Shown here in pieces: positions 9,850 to 19,884 of a stretch of DNA of 64,000 nt. The DNA comes from Vibrio variabilis (lineage in GTDB: Bacteria; Pseudomonadota; Gammaproteobacteria; Enterobacterales; Vibrionaceae): NCBI RefSeq assembly GCF_003263785.1, contig NZ_JYJK01000078.1, forward strand, positions 62,001 through 126,000. Direction: 5' to 3'. The first letter of the stretch is position 1, and each line of letters opens with the position of its first letter. The notes under the pieces were generated by a model, which was not told where the DNA came from, did no database searches, and saw only the letters and a program-made list of their open reading frames with translations. Made by a program: the position numbers and the translations under genes.

Positions 9850-10527
9850 ATGAAAAAAGTAGCCACTATCGCAGTAATTTTAACAACGCTATCTTCTACG
9901 TCGGTTCTAGCGAATAAAAATATCGACTTCTCAAATCCGTATGAATTGTACAATGGCCTTGCTGTTGGGTACGGCAGCAATGACTTTGACGTAAGTGCCC
10001 AATTTGCTAGCCAAGTTAATAACCGTTGGAATCTACTAGGTACGTATCATAGTGACGAAAATTTTGACAATCACGATCTGAGACTTAATGTTATCCATGG
10101 CACTGGTGTGGGCTATTTTGTTGGTTATAACTACGATTCGAACTTCGACAATAGAGGCATCCGAGCCAATACGGGTGAACTTGGTGTACACGTAAACGTA
10201 CCGCTAAATAAGGAGATTCGTCTGATCCCAGAGTTAGCTCTAGGCTCATTTGAACATCAAGATATGTCGAACAATGCGTACTATACGCAGTTGTCACTCA
10301 ATATGGTTTACAACACAAATAGCAACATCTGGTTTAGTGTTACACCTGAATATACCTACAGCTTCAATGACCTTAAGGAGGACAATGGTCGTCGTTCCAG
10401 CTTCAGATACTGGGATCTCATCGCGGATGCGGGTTATAAGATTAATAACAATCAGAGTTTGGTTTACACCTACCAATACGACAAAGGGGACCATCTCTCT
10501 CTTATCTCATACAGAATTGGTTTCTAG
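9850..10527 (+). CDS. Small outer-membrane beta-barrel protein
   Basis: A 225-residue protein with a signal peptide ending SVLA at about residue 21. The rest alternates polar and hydrophobic residues and ends SYRIGF. A terminal Phe after such a strand is the BamA recognition signature of outer-membrane barrels. The size suggests an 8-10 strand barrel. I do not recognise the specific family. The gene is monocistronic, closed by a hairpin at 10537, and preceded by a candidate operator 115 bases upstream. Confidence 0.7.
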   Translation: MKKVATIAVILTTLSSTSVLANKNIDFSNPYELYNGLAVGYGSNDFDVSAQFASQVNNRWNLLGTYHSDENFDNHDLRLNVIHGTGVGYFVGYNYDSNFDNRGIRANTGELGVHVNVPLNKEIRLIPELALGSFEHQDMSNNAYYTQLSLNMVYNTNSNIWFSVTPEYTYSFNDLKEDNGRRSSFRYWDLIADAGYKINNNQSLVYTYQYDKGDHLSLISYRIGF

Positions 10528-10536
10528 TTTATTTTG

Positions 10537-10560
10537 GGCCCACTTAACGTGGGCCTGTTT
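10537..10560 (+). terminator. Terminator after the small barrel gene
   Basis: GGCCCAC and GTGGGCC arms around TTAAC are followed by TGTTTAT, ten bases after the stop codon. Confidence 0.7.
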
Positions 10561-10705
10561 ATAGATTGAGTCAGTTGTTGTTTATGATATTCGATAATTA
10601 CTTTCCTCGGTTGTAATATTGGAGATTTAAATTATAGACTTGGTGTTATTTAATTGTTAGGAATAGTGTTGTCCTTTTCTACCACATGCGTAATCTCGCA
10701 TTTTT

Positions 10706-10720
10706 GAATTTCTGAAATCC
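10706..10720 (-). promoter_or_regulatory. Degenerate copy of the GAATT-N5-AATTC motif
   Basis: GAATTTCTGAAATCC matches 12 of 15 positions of the motif at 9721 and lies 65 bases before the next gene. A weaker member of the set. Confidence 0.25.
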
Positions 10721-10785
10721 ATCGTTACATTTCGCATCCTCTCATACAATCACTCTCGTGATTTACCAGACTAATAGAGGCCACA

Positions 10786-12179
10786 GTGCGAACGCTCCTA
10801 CCAACTTTAATAGCGACTACATTTAGCATTTCTTCGCTTGCAATTGCAGAAAAGATCGACTTTTCAACAGCTCTTCCGTCGTATTCTGACGCGGTTGAAT
10901 ATCAGCCAAGCCCTCAATCGTTCTCCATTTATGCAGACTCGGAAATGTCAAATAGTGCTTGGGAAGAGAGTCAGCCACAATATTCTTTCTATGAAAATCC
11001 TTACAGGGTGTCGTTGTTTTCTCCTCAAAATGGAGAAGATAGCCAGAGACTGTGGTCACAAACTAAGTCAATAGGCGCTTATGGATTGGGGGTAGCGGGT
11101 GTCCTTGCTTTAATGCCAGAATCAATTACACAGTGGGAAAAGAATGGAGATCCATTACTTGATAAGTGGTGGGACAATGTCAGTCAAGGTCCTGTTTGGG
11201 ATAGAGATGTTTGGTATATAAATTATCTTGGCCACCCTTATTTTGGCGGTGTGTACTACCAGTCGGCACGAAAGTCAGGCTACCGTCAATGGGATTCGTT
11301 CGTTTATTCTGCCATGATGTCCACATTTTACTGGGAGTATGGTGTGGAGGCCTTTGCCGAAATCCCGTCGATTCAAGATCTGTTTGTGACTCCGATACTT
11401 GGCTGGGTATATGGAGAGTGGGCATACAACAAAGAGCAAGAAATCAGGCTCAGTGGTAGTAAGGTTTGGGGTTCTAGTGCATTGGGAACTACTACACTGT
11501 TTTTTCTCGATCCAGTGGATAGTCTCGGCAACGGTGTAAACCAACTATTTGGTAGGCAACTTGTTACCGCAGGAACGGGATTTATTGGTATTCAAGACAT
11601 TGGTATGCCTGATGGAACATCTGAGCGTCAGTTTAAATTCCAAGTTCAGTACATGCTGGATACTACGCCTGGTTCTTCGAGAGCCCGCAACAACTTTTAT
11701 GCGCAAAGAAATGATGATCCAATAACCTACGGCATTGTTGGCATTTCTGCTGGGGCGAGTTATGTCACGCCATCGGATTTTTGGCAGTTGGAGTCTGGTA
11801 TTGGGGCATCTTTTTCACTTGGCTTACATTTTACACCAGCAATTTCGGCTCATTTGACCTACACAAAAGCCTACCTGACTGATCATGAGCAGCGGACGTC
11901 AACAGCCTATGAAAACTACAGTGTCAATGCATTGTATTATTTTAACAGCGATTCTCGCTTTAGACCTTTTCTCACTGCGGGTTTTGGCGAAGCAATGAAG
12001 AATATGGATCGAAAACAAAAGAAATTTCAGCTTAATGGGGGGCTGGTTTGCACTATCAAATCAACAGCAATTGGGCGGTACAAACAGACTGGCGCTATTC
12101 GGCAGTGCCACGCTCAAATGTCAATGATATTCTCACCACCGGGAAGATCATTTATCGTTTTGGTCAAGGTGAAGGGTAG
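10786..12179 (+). CDS. DUF3943-type outer-membrane protein (frameshift near the end)
   Basis: About 464 residues with a signal peptide (ends SLAIA). The central part has aromatic patches typical of DUF3943 proteins (DRDVWYINYLGHPYFGG, WEYGVEAFAEIPSIQDL), and the C-terminal third looks like beta strands. As written, the last 43 codons are out of frame. One missing G near 12047 (ctggtttgcac for ctgggtttgcac) restores GLHYQINSNWAVQTDWRY and a C-terminal strand KIIYRFGQGEG ending at 12179. The function of the family is not established. The start shown is a GTG directly before the signal peptide. Confidence 0.72.
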
Positions 12180-12285
12180 CTAAAATATAAACCACCAATG
12201 ACGTTATAAATACTCCAGTGATTGCTCCCGATATGATTAAAGTAATTATTGAATGAGTAGTCCATGCGTCTGTACCCTGACGCAT
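12148..12285 (-). CDS. Possible 45-residue membrane peptide, antisense overlap
   Basis: A minus-strand frame of 46 codons fills the gap between two convergent genes and overlaps the last 32 bases of the DUF3943 gene. It starts MRQGTDAWTTHS and then has one clear hydrophobic helix (IITLIISGAITGVFITSLVV) and a charged tail. No good ribosome site precedes it and its start lies inside a hairpin, so it may be chance. Confidence 0.3.
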   Translation of the reverse strand: MRQGTDAWTTHSIITLIISGAITGVFITSLVVYILATLHLDQNDK

Positions 12286-12287
12286 GG
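12262..12287. terminator. Hairpin between convergent genes
   Basis: Perfect 9-bp arms CCATGCGTC and GACGCATGG, between the ends of the DUF3943 gene (+) and marC (-). No T-run on either side. Confidence 0.45.
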
Positions 12288-12316
12288 CATTACGGTCGTC
12301 TTATGTAGCAACTTAG

Positions 12317-12967
12317 CTATAACAGTGTATGAATTTCGACAACAATCTCTTGAATACCAAGCGTAAAGAACTGCACACCCATACAGATCAATAGAAAGCC
12401 CATGATGCGAGTAAATGCATTGATGCCATTTTGACCTAATGCTTTGAGCAAAGGGTACGCCATAGTTAATGTGAACGTTGCTATCATTGCGACGATAGCA
12501 AGTCCTGTCACAACACCGCCATAGACACTCGTCATGCTTGTGTGATTTTCGTACGTAGCAATTTGAGCGGCCAAGCTGATGATAACCGCCATCGAACCAG
12601 GACCGCAGAGTGAAGGAATGGTCAAAGGTACGAGGGCGATAGAATCTTGCCCCATTGGTGTAGAAGTACTTTCAACTCGTGGGAACAGCATATTAAAGCC
12701 TATCGCAACGATAATAATGCCACCGCCTAAGCGCAAACTAGGAATGGAAATACTAAAGAGCTCGAGTACAGAGGCACCGATAAAGAATGTAATACACAGA
12801 GCAATAAACAGATAGAGCCCTGTGGTTTTGGCTTGAGAGACGATGTAACTTTTATCTCGACCTTTACTGAGTCCGAGTAGAACGGCAGCAGCAGCGGGTG
12901 GATTCATTATCGGTAACAACCCGATAATGGTGAGTGTCATGTAGGTGAGCAGTGTTTCAAAATGCAT
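12317..12967 (-). CDS. MarC/UPF0056-family inner-membrane protein
   Basis: About 216 residues with six predicted membrane helices and the family feature of two repeats carrying NP motifs (LLPIMNPPAAAAVLLG early, SLCGPGSMAVII in the middle). MarC/YhgN proteins are integral inner-membrane proteins of unknown activity, once wrongly tied to multidrug resistance. I prefer the ATG at 12967 (MHFETLLTY) over the GTG at 13006, whose bases overlap the mgtE stop, because the family begins directly with the first helix. It is the last gene of an mgtE-marC pair. Confidence 0.82.
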   Translation of the reverse strand: MHFETLLTYMTLTIIGLLPIMNPPAAAAVLLGLSKGRDKSYIVSQAKTTGLYLFIALCITFFIGASVLELFSISIPSLRLGGGIIIVAIGFNMLFPRVESTSTPMGQDSIALVPLTIPSLCGPGSMAVIISLAAQIATYENHTSMTSVYGGVVTGLAIVAMIATFTLTMAYPLLKALGQNGINAFTRIMGFLLICMGVQFFTLGIQEIVVEIHTLL

Positions 12968-13002
12968 AAGAGTTCCCGGGTTATGGTGAGTGTTAGGTAA
13001 AA

Positions 13003-14394
13003 TCACAGTAAAAATACGTGTGCTAAATAAAGAACACTAAAGAATGAAATGGCATCGGTTAAAGTGGTCAGTACCGGGCTTGATAACATTGCAGGGTCAA
13101 AGTTGAGCCGCTTGAGTAACAGAGGCAATGTGCCACCAATCATGACTGCAAGGGTGGAAGATAGTGTGTACGCGATGGCGATGACCACGGGCAATCCAGC
13201 GTGTTCTCCGCCAAGTGTTAGAAACGAGAGAAGAGCCAGGACGCCACCAATGAGCATTCCATTGAGCGCGCCAATGGGGAGCTCTTTCGCCACCACATAT
13301 AACAGATCTTTGGCTGAGATCTGCCCTAAGGATAATTCACGTATAGACACTGCTACGGATTGATTCCCAGCGGCACCGGAAAGGTTGGCGACAAGTGGCA
13401 ACACCGCTGCTAGGACGGCAATTTGCTCTATGATGGGCTCGTATACAGCAATAATTGAAATTGCAATATAACTTAATGCAACCGAAGGCATTAAAAAAGT
13501 GAGTCGGCGTAGGTTGCGTTTGAGTACTGGCATAGTGCGAGATTCATCGCCGCCGAACACACCAGATTGTTCGAGCATTTGCTGCTTCGAACGTTGATAT
13601 AAGGCTTCGTTAAGGTGTTTAAAGCCAACAATACCAATTTGGAAACCTTGATCATCAACGACGGGTATCACCGGGTGCAACGTTGTATCTAGCGAGCTTT
13701 TAATCGTATTTAGATCAGTGTGAGGGCTGATGGTTGGCAGTGTGGCATCAATGTACTCCTTTAGTAATACACCACGTGGTAGCAATAACACATCGCGTAT
13801 TTTAAGTCCGCCTAAATAATTGCCTTCCGAGTCGTGTAAGTAAACGTAGCGCCACTCTAGTCGATCCAAACCGTGTTCTTCTGTACCTAGTATTGCGCTC
13901 AAACTGTCGGCGGTAGCCTCTGCTGGCAGTTTGAGCACTTCGCTTTTGCAAATACCTCCCGCTGAGTTTTGTGGGTACCTCAAGGCGGCACGCTCTTCGT
14001 CTTCCCATACTGAAGGTAGGGCAAGTTTGAGTTGTTTTGTTAGTTCGCTAGGTAGTTCATTGAGTAGTAACCGACGATCCGCGGAATGCAGAAACTCAAA
14101 CAACACAATGCTGGTGGTTTCAGGTAACTGGCTGAACAACCACAGAAGCTCAGGATCTGATAAGTGATCCAGTAAGTTAGCAGCAAGGTTTGGGTTTACT
14201 TCGCTTAGTAGAGTCCAAGTAGCGATACGCTGCGGGTAAGAGAGGTTCCTTAACACTGAAGGCAGATCGGAAGGTTCCGCCCCTAGAATGGCTTTGTTCA
14301 GCCGTTTCCCGTTTTTGGGTATAAAGCATCCGATTATTTCTAAGTACAGATTTTCCGCACCTTCTGACGAAAAAGCCAAGGTAATTAATGTCAT
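13003..14394 (-). CDS. mgtE: MgtE-family magnesium transporter
   Basis: A 463-residue protein with MgtE domain order: a helical N domain (about 30-130), a CBS pair (about 135-260), and five TM helices (about 285-463). The TM part holds the pore signature FDPAMLSSPVLTTLTDAISF with the acidic residue that binds Mg2+. MgtE is a Mg2+-gated Mg2+ channel of the inner membrane whose N and CBS domains close the pore when cytosolic Mg2+ is high. It lies just upstream of marC in the same direction. Confidence 0.9.
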   Translation of the reverse strand: MTLITLAFSSEGAENLYLEIIGCFIPKNGKRLNKAILGAEPSDLPSVLRNLSYPQRIATWTLLSEVNPNLAANLLDHLSDPELLWLFSQLPETTSIVLFEFLHSADRRLLLNELPSELTKQLKLALPSVWEDEERAALRYPQNSAGGICKSEVLKLPAEATADSLSAILGTEEHGLDRLEWRYVYLHDSEGNYLGGLKIRDVLLLPRGVLLKEYIDATLPTISPHTDLNTIKSSLDTTLHPVIPVVDDQGFQIGIVGFKHLNEALYQRSKQQMLEQSGVFGGDESRTMPVLKRNLRRLTFLMPSVALSYIAISIIAVYEPIIEQIAVLAAVLPLVANLSGAAGNQSVAVSIRELSLGQISAKDLLYVVAKELPIGALNGMLIGGVLALLSFLTLGGEHAGLPVVIAIAYTLSSTLAVMIGGTLPLLLKRLNFDPAMLSSPVLTTLTDAISFFSVLYLAHVFLL

Positions 14395-14438
14395 ATTCTA
14401 GGCCTTTGACAATGAGTTAAATGTGATTGACGCTAGGT

Positions 14439-15093
14439 TTAATTAGACGTTTGTAGCGGTCGCTTTTTGGCCGTAAGTCTAATGAAAAGTGCAATGAATG
14501 CAGCGATCATCAGAATGAAACTGCCCATTAAAAACCACTTTGTAATGAACTCTTGATATTGAGAGACAAAAGGGTGTCGCATCACCCATTTCCCCAACAG
14601 TAATAGACTGAAAACCCATGTAATCGAACTAGTGAAGCTGACAATAAGTGTTCTTATGACGCTGAGCTGGGCTACACCCATGAGCATCGGGGTAAGTACA
14701 CGAACAAATGGGATAAATCGTGATACGAACAGGGATAGAAATCCGAATCGATTTAATAGTTTTTTGGCTTTGGGTAACGATCCATCTGGAAGTGTTTGTT
14801 CAGCTTTTCGCATGAACTGAGTGTTGTGCAACCAACGTCCTTGAAAGTACGCGATAATGCTGCCTGAAAACGAAGCACAGGTGAGAAGTATTAGAGCACT
14901 TGAAAAGTCAATTGCCCCAACCCCACCATGCCCCAACAAATAACACTAAACCATCACCAGGCAGAGGTAAAAATACAAAACTCGACTCAAGGAAAAGTAC
15001 AACACCAAGCAAAAGCAATAAGACGTGCAGTGAGTTCAATTCAAGCAAAGCATCAAAGTCTTGCAGCCAAATTGCGGAAATTATCTCTTGCAT
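14439..15093 (-). CDS. DedA/VTT-family membrane protein (frameshift)
   Basis: About 218 residues. The N-terminal part has VLFLESSFVFLPLPGDGLVLF (membrane re-entrant motif of the family) and the C-terminal part FVSRFIPFVRVLTPMLMGV, the conserved R-x3-P motif. DedA proteins flip undecaprenyl phosphate or phospholipids and support proton-motive-force and alkaline tolerance. The frame changes near 14932 between GDGLVLFV and LGHGGVGAIDFSS. The shift is net +1, so one extra or two missing bases, unlike most breaks in the window. Neighbours are MgtE and ChaA. Confidence 0.82.
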
Positions 15094-15150
15094 GGAAACT
15101 CCAAGTTAACGTGGGTGCTGGCTATGGAACGCCAGAACCCACAAAGTGTT

Positions 15151-16242
15151 TTAATCAAACATTAAGATGATGTAGGCAAAGAATAGAATGAGATGGGTCG
15201 CTCCATTGAGCGAGTTGGTTCGTCCGCTACTAAAGCTGACACTTGTCATTAATAGCGTTGCACCCAATAACACCATTTCAGCGGGAGCTAGTCCGAGTTG
15301 AATGGGTTCATTCATGACTCCGGAAATAAGCAGAACTGCAGGAACGGTGAGTGCTATCGTAGCGAGAACCGAGCCAAAGAAGAGGTTCATCGCACGCTGT
15401 AATTGATTAGTCACGGCCGCTTTAATCGCACCAACGGCCTCGGGAGCGAGAATGATCAAGGCTACGATCAATCCACCTAGCGCTGCAGGCGCCCCCATTT
15501 CTGTTATGCCATCGTTAATCGGGATGGCCAGACTTTTTGCGAGCAGAATGACGACTCCCAAATAGCTCACCAGCATAATGGTATGGAATATATTGCTATG
15601 TAGAGGACCGTGATGTTCATGGTGATCTTCATTGTCACCGTCAATGAAGTAATCGGTATGACTGCGTGTTTGAATAAATAGGAATACCGCATATAAGGCG
15701 ATTGAAGCGAGTACCAATGTCCAAGTTAGGCTGGTCGACATATTACCCAGCGCATCCATTGTGGTGAAATTAGGCAGAACCAAACACAGTAAGGCGAGTG
15801 GAATAATGGCGACCAAATAGGCTTTTATTCCATCAAGGTTGTAGGTTTGGGTATGATATTTCATCCCACCAATTAATAAGGTGATACCGACAAAGCCATT
15901 AAGGACTGCCATCACAACCGCGAACATGGTGTCGCGCGCTAAGAAGGGGTTAGATTCTCCTGTCAACATAACGGACGAGACCATAATGACTTCGAGCAAC
16001 ACAACTGACAGCGTTAATATAAGTGTACCGTATGGGTCACCCAGCTTTATCGCCAGAGCATCTGAGTGACGAACAACGGAAAAAATTGCGCTCATTACCG
16101 CGTAAAACAGCACCGCAGTAATCGATATGTAGGCGAATTGAGAGAGTTCTGCAGTGAGTAAGTTGTCACCGACCAGTTTGAAAAACAGAACGGCAACAAT
16201 ACCAAGCGGCAGCTTGTATTCTTGTTTGAGTGCGTTGAGCAT
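15151..16242 (-). CDS. chaA: ChaA-type calcium(sodium)/proton antiporter
   Basis: A 363-residue CaCA/CAX antiporter with 10-11 TM helices and an acidic loop DGDNEDHHEHHG in the middle. The two alpha repeats hold the ion-binding acids: GDPYGTLILTLSVVLLEVIM and ILAPEAVGAIKAA. ChaA expels Na+ or Ca2+ (K+ at high pH) in exchange for protons, supporting alkaline pH homeostasis. The start MLNALKQEYKLPLG fits homologues. The 267-base upstream gap carries one copy of the GAATT-N5-AATTC motif. Confidence 0.9.
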   Translation of the reverse strand: MLNALKQEYKLPLGIVAVLFFKLVGDNLLTAELSQFAYISITAVLFYAVMSAIFSVVRHSDALAIKLGDPYGTLILTLSVVLLEVIMVSSVMLTGESNPFLARDTMFAVVMAVLNGFVGITLLIGGMKYHTQTYNLDGIKAYLVAIIPLALLCLVLPNFTTMDALGNMSTSLTWTLVLASIALYAVFLFIQTRSHTDYFIDGDNEDHHEHHGPLHSNIFHTIMLVSYLGVVILLAKSLAIPINDGITEMGAPAALGGLIVALIILAPEAVGAIKAAVTNQLQRAMNLFFGSVLATIALTVPAVLLISGVMNEPIQLGLAPAEMVLLGATLLMTSVSFSSGRTNSLNGATHLILFFAYIILMFD

Positions 16243-16438
16243 GTTGAGCCTTTATTGAGTAACCGAAGGCACGCTAATATCCTTTAACGAGATTAAATCG
16301 GATGAAGGCTGCAATTTCCTGTGCAGCAAACGGTTCGTTTCAAGTTATGTGCTTAAGCTTTTGCATAAATAACGATAGGTGCTGGGCTACGCGCCTAACT
16401 ACTTAGCTAACTTAATGTTTGCGGGTGAACCAGACTAT

Positions 16439-16453
16439 GAATTAGAGAAATTC
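16439..16453 (+). promoter_or_regulatory. Near-palindrome GAATTAGAGAAATTC, copy 3
   Basis: Exact GAATTAGAGAAATTC in the gap between secF (ends 16510) and chaA (starts 16242, minus strand), thus about 200 bases upstream of chaA. Confidence 0.5.
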
Positions 16454-16509
16454 TTTGTTGCTATCACATGACCGAAAGTTGCTTAGCAGCGTTTTACATT
16501 CGCAATACA

Positions 16510-17411
16510 CTAAGGCATGCGTTCAAGGGATTCTGGTTCTTCAGGTTTATAGTGGTTGGGTTGTAATCCCACATGAGTTGGCAAGAGTGTGCCAATAGAG
16601 ATAGAAGACCAGGTTCCACTGAAAATACCTACGCACAGTGCGATAGCAAACCCTTCTAAGGCACTTCCCCCGAGTAACCATAATGCAGAGACGGTGACTA
16701 AGGTGGTACCTGATGTGACGAGTGTTCTTGATAACGTTGATACAATTGACTGATCGAGAAGGGCGTCGATTTTACCGTCTGGTTCTGCGCGAAACACCTC
16801 GCGGATTCGATCTGAAATTATGATGGAATCATTAAGGGAATAGCCCATTACCGCTAGCAAAGCGGCGAACACAGTTAGGTTGAATTCGATTTGAGTCACT
16901 GCAAATAGTCCGAGTACAATGACAACGTCGTATAGCAATGCTGCAATCGAGCCTAATGCTAATCGCCATTCAAATCGGTAGCTCAAGTACAGCAAGGTAA
17001 GAACGAAGCAGGCTAATATGGCCAATCCGCCTTGTTCTACCATTTCTAAACCAACCTGAGGGCCAATCACGCTGCTGTTGGTAATATGAAAGTGACTGTC
17101 TACTGGCGACAATGCTTGGTTCAGTACTTCTCTCAAATCGAGATTCGTATCATTGAAACGCAACTGCCAATGTCCTTCACTGCCCGCAGCGGTCACTTGA
17201 ACGTCTTGGTTCAGTGCCAAGTCGAGATGAGATTTAAGATCAACTTGAGATACGTCTGATTTTGTTTGAATATCGGCAACAACACCTCCCGTAAAATCGA
17301 GCCCCAATTAAATCCCCTTGAAGCGATAGAAATAATAGAAAGTGTCAATAGAATCAGAGATATCATCGTCATCAATTGACGTATTTTGGTGACGTTAATT
17401 GATTTGGTCAT
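16510..17411 (-). CDS. secF: Protein translocase subunit SecF, second copy (frameshift)
   Basis: Restored to 300 residues. SecF pairs with SecD to pull proteins across the inner membrane using the ion gradient. The signature GLDFTGG follows the first helix and the second half has six-helix RND-like topology with VMGYSLNDSIIISDRIRE. The frame breaks near 17305 (FN then LGLDFTGG); one missing base fixes it. The ATG at 17411 shares a base with the secD stop (TAATG), so the two are translationally coupled. No yajC or tgt is nearby, so this is probably the paralogous SecDF. Confidence 0.9.
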
Positions 17412-19196
17412 TACAGTTTTACCTCATGTGAGGTGTCTCTTCCCCACAAATAATTAATAATAATTCGAGATGCAAATACGCCGGTAAACAAGCTAGTTAA
17501 TAGCCCGAGTCCAAGTGTGATAGCAAAGCCTTGAATCGGACCGTTACCTATTGCATACAAGGCGATGGCGACGATCATGGTGGTGAGATTGGCATCAAAA
17601 ATTGAAGAGAAAGCACTATCGAAGCCTCGCTCTATGCTTGTGAAAAATTTCTCCCTTCGCGCATTTTGTCTTTGATGCGTTCAAAAATGAGTACGTTGGT
17701 ATCGACAGCCATTCCCACTGTTAGTACGAGGCCTGCGATACCCGGAAGGGTGAGCACGGCTCCCGGAATAAGAGCCAAAAGACCAAATAGACAGATTAAA
17801 TTAATAGTGAGTGCAGCATTCGCAACCCAGCCAAGTCGTCGATACCAGCAGGCGATAAACACCAAAGTAAAGCCTAGACCCAAGGCGAGGGCGGCAAAGC
17901 CATTTTTGACATTCTCAGCGCCCAGAGTGGGTCCTATTGTGCGTTCTTCAACAATGGTGACGGGAGCGGTGAGCGACCCGGCTCTCAGTAGAAGGGCAAG
18001 ATTCTGAGCGTCAGGCATTGACCCTACGCCGGTAATTCGAAAGCGATTACCAAGTGTGGATTGAATCGTTGCAACACTGATGACTTCGCTTTGTTGAATA
18101 GACTGCCCTTCCTCCGATTGCATGTACTCGCTGTACAGCGTTGCCATCGGGTTTCCGATATTGCTTCGCGAATGATTGGCCATTAGCCGTCCCCCAGTGC
18201 TATCAAGAGTGATGTTAACTTCGGGGGTACCCATGTCTCCTAGGCTGGCACGAGCATCGATAATATGCTCGCCCCTAAGATACTATTTCTATGAAGAATT
18301 ACGGGCCTACCATCTTGGTCATTGATGGATTTTGTTCGCACGCTGGCATCGGACTCTACATGGTAGAAAGCTAATGATGCGGTAGCGCCAATAATGTTTT
18401 TTGCTGATGTTGGATCCTGTACACCTGGTAGTTCGATGCGAATTCGATGTTCACCTTGAGGTTGTACTGCTGCTTCTGTGATCCCTAGTTCTTCTATACG
18501 ACCTCTCATTGTTTGAAGATTTTGCGTCACGGTCAGAGTTCGAATCGCCCGTCTTTCCTCTTCGTCCATCGAGATAGCTAAGCGACTTCCGGATTGGCTC
18601 ATCGTCCAATTTGGATACTGTGATCTTAGGTAAGCACGAATATCGCCCAGGTGTGCGTCACCATATTGAGAGAGTACGACGTCACCATTGACTACACGAC
18701 CACGTACGCGAAACTCTTGACGAAGGTCGTTAATAATCGATTGTGCGTGAGCGTTAAAAACGGGGACTAGGTCGACTTCCAAGAGAAATTGCACGCCACC
18801 ACGAAGATCTAACCCCAACTTAATGGGTTTAAAGCCTAGCGAGATTAACCAAGAAGGAGCGGAAGGCTCTAGTGTAAGAGCAACGGTCTCCGACGAATGA
18901 ATGAATTCTGTCATCAAGGCTTGTGCCGCGGCTTGCTGTCCGTTTGAGCCAAATGTCACCACCAACATATCGTTAGTTTCGGTGACGCTGTGCACATCAA
19001 TATTGTTGCTCGCAAGGTAACGATACACTTCATCTGCGCGTGCCGGGTCGGTTTGGTTTGAAATGTGCAAAGCTTCTCGTTCACCGAAAGCTGAGGGTAG
19101 GGCGCTGAGCAGCATTAGTGCGACAGACACTACAAGAATCATGACCTTCCATTTAGCTGAATAATTTACGGTTGTGATTGAGCGCTTTAACTTCAT
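17411..19196 (-). CDS. secD: Protein translocase subunit SecD, second copy (two frameshifts)
   Basis: Restored to about 595 residues. An N-terminal helix is followed by a large periplasmic domain and the signature KLGLDLRGGVQFLLEVD near residue 125; the C-terminal helices include AGLVLTVGMAVDTNVLIFERIKDKMREG. Two single missing bases explain the breaks: near 18265 (SI then IDARASLGDMGTPEV) and near 17645, in a T run (GRNF then FTSIERGFDSAF), after which the frame reads to the TAA at 17411. Vibrio carry two SecDF sets that differ in ion use. The 365 bases upstream show no gene in this direction. Confidence 0.9.
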
Positions 19197-19439
19197 TTTA
19201 GTTCATCTTATTAATTAACTCACACCACTAAAGCCAGACTAATCTCTAAAGTTGCATGCTAACAATCTCAGTGCGTTATAAGCGGTTACGCAAGTATTTG
19301 GATAGAAAAATACAGCCACTCAGCATGTATGAGTTGAAACTAAGGGTTTTGAAGGTTATCGAGGATGCTTTTGGCTTCAACAATAAACCCAACTATTGGT
19401 TGCCGAGCAATGGTAGTTCTTGAGCTTCATTACCACTAT

Positions 19440-19499
19440 GGGTTAGAGAAATTCATATTTGGTTAGGGTTAATTGTTCATATATGAATTTCTCTAATTC
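19440..19499. promoter_or_regulatory. Two inverted copies of GAATTAGAGAAATTC upstream of secD
   Basis: A diverged copy (GGGTTAGAGAAATTC, 19440-19454) and an exact reverse copy (19485-19499) face each other, forming a roughly 18-bp inverted repeat around a 24-base loop. The pair lies 245-300 bases upstream of secD and 60 bases before the small ORF at 19562. Confidence 0.5.
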
Positions 19500-19561
19500 C
19501 TCGCGGTAGATCGATTCGTGGAAAATAATGGAGACTGAATCGGCAAGCGGAGCAAGTCTAA

Positions 19562-19873
19562 GTGGATTGCACAATATATTTAAATGACCGCAAATATAGA
19601 TTTCTCGATATTGGCGAAGGGAAATGTACCTTAGTGCTGTGCTATTCGATGAATGTAGAGTCTCTTTATCAGCACCTTTGCAAACAGTCCTTTGGTTTAG
19701 AACGAATGATAATCATCGATATATCGACATGTTGGAAAGGTGAAATAGACTCGCTAGACGACATTCAACGTAATGAACTATTTGGCGATGTAAGGCTATT
19801 GGCAGATATTTATTGGCTTGAAGACTATGAAATTAAAATAGTTCAAGGCCTGGGGTTGTCTCCACCAATTTAG
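19562..19873 (+). CDS. Hypothetical protein, possibly a truncated alpha/beta hydrolase
   Basis: A 103-residue frame with GTG start after a GGAG site. The opening CTIYLNDRKYRFLDIGEGKC and the following TLVLCYS resemble the first strands of an alpha/beta hydrolase, but the GxSxG nucleophile is absent and the frame ends 12 bases before the IS5 remnant. It may be the 5' part of a gene cut by the insertion. Function unknown; codon use looks ordinary for the region. Confidence 0.4.
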   Translation: MDCTIYLNDRKYRFLDIGEGKCTLVLCYSMNVESLYQHLCKQSFGLERMIIIDISTCWKGEIDSLDDIQRNELFGDVRLLADIYWLEDYEIKIVQGLGLSPPI

Positions 19874-19884
19874 TTTTACGGAAC

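Noticed and set aside
12968..13006. GTG start for marC overlapping the mgtE stop
   Set aside because: The added 13 residues are unlike the family's N-terminus; the ATG at 12967 fits better, though coupling cannot be excluded.
19197..19561. vemP-type arrest-peptide gene upstream of secD
   Set aside because: The minus-strand frames between about 19200 and 19440 are full of stops and show no arrest-like segment.
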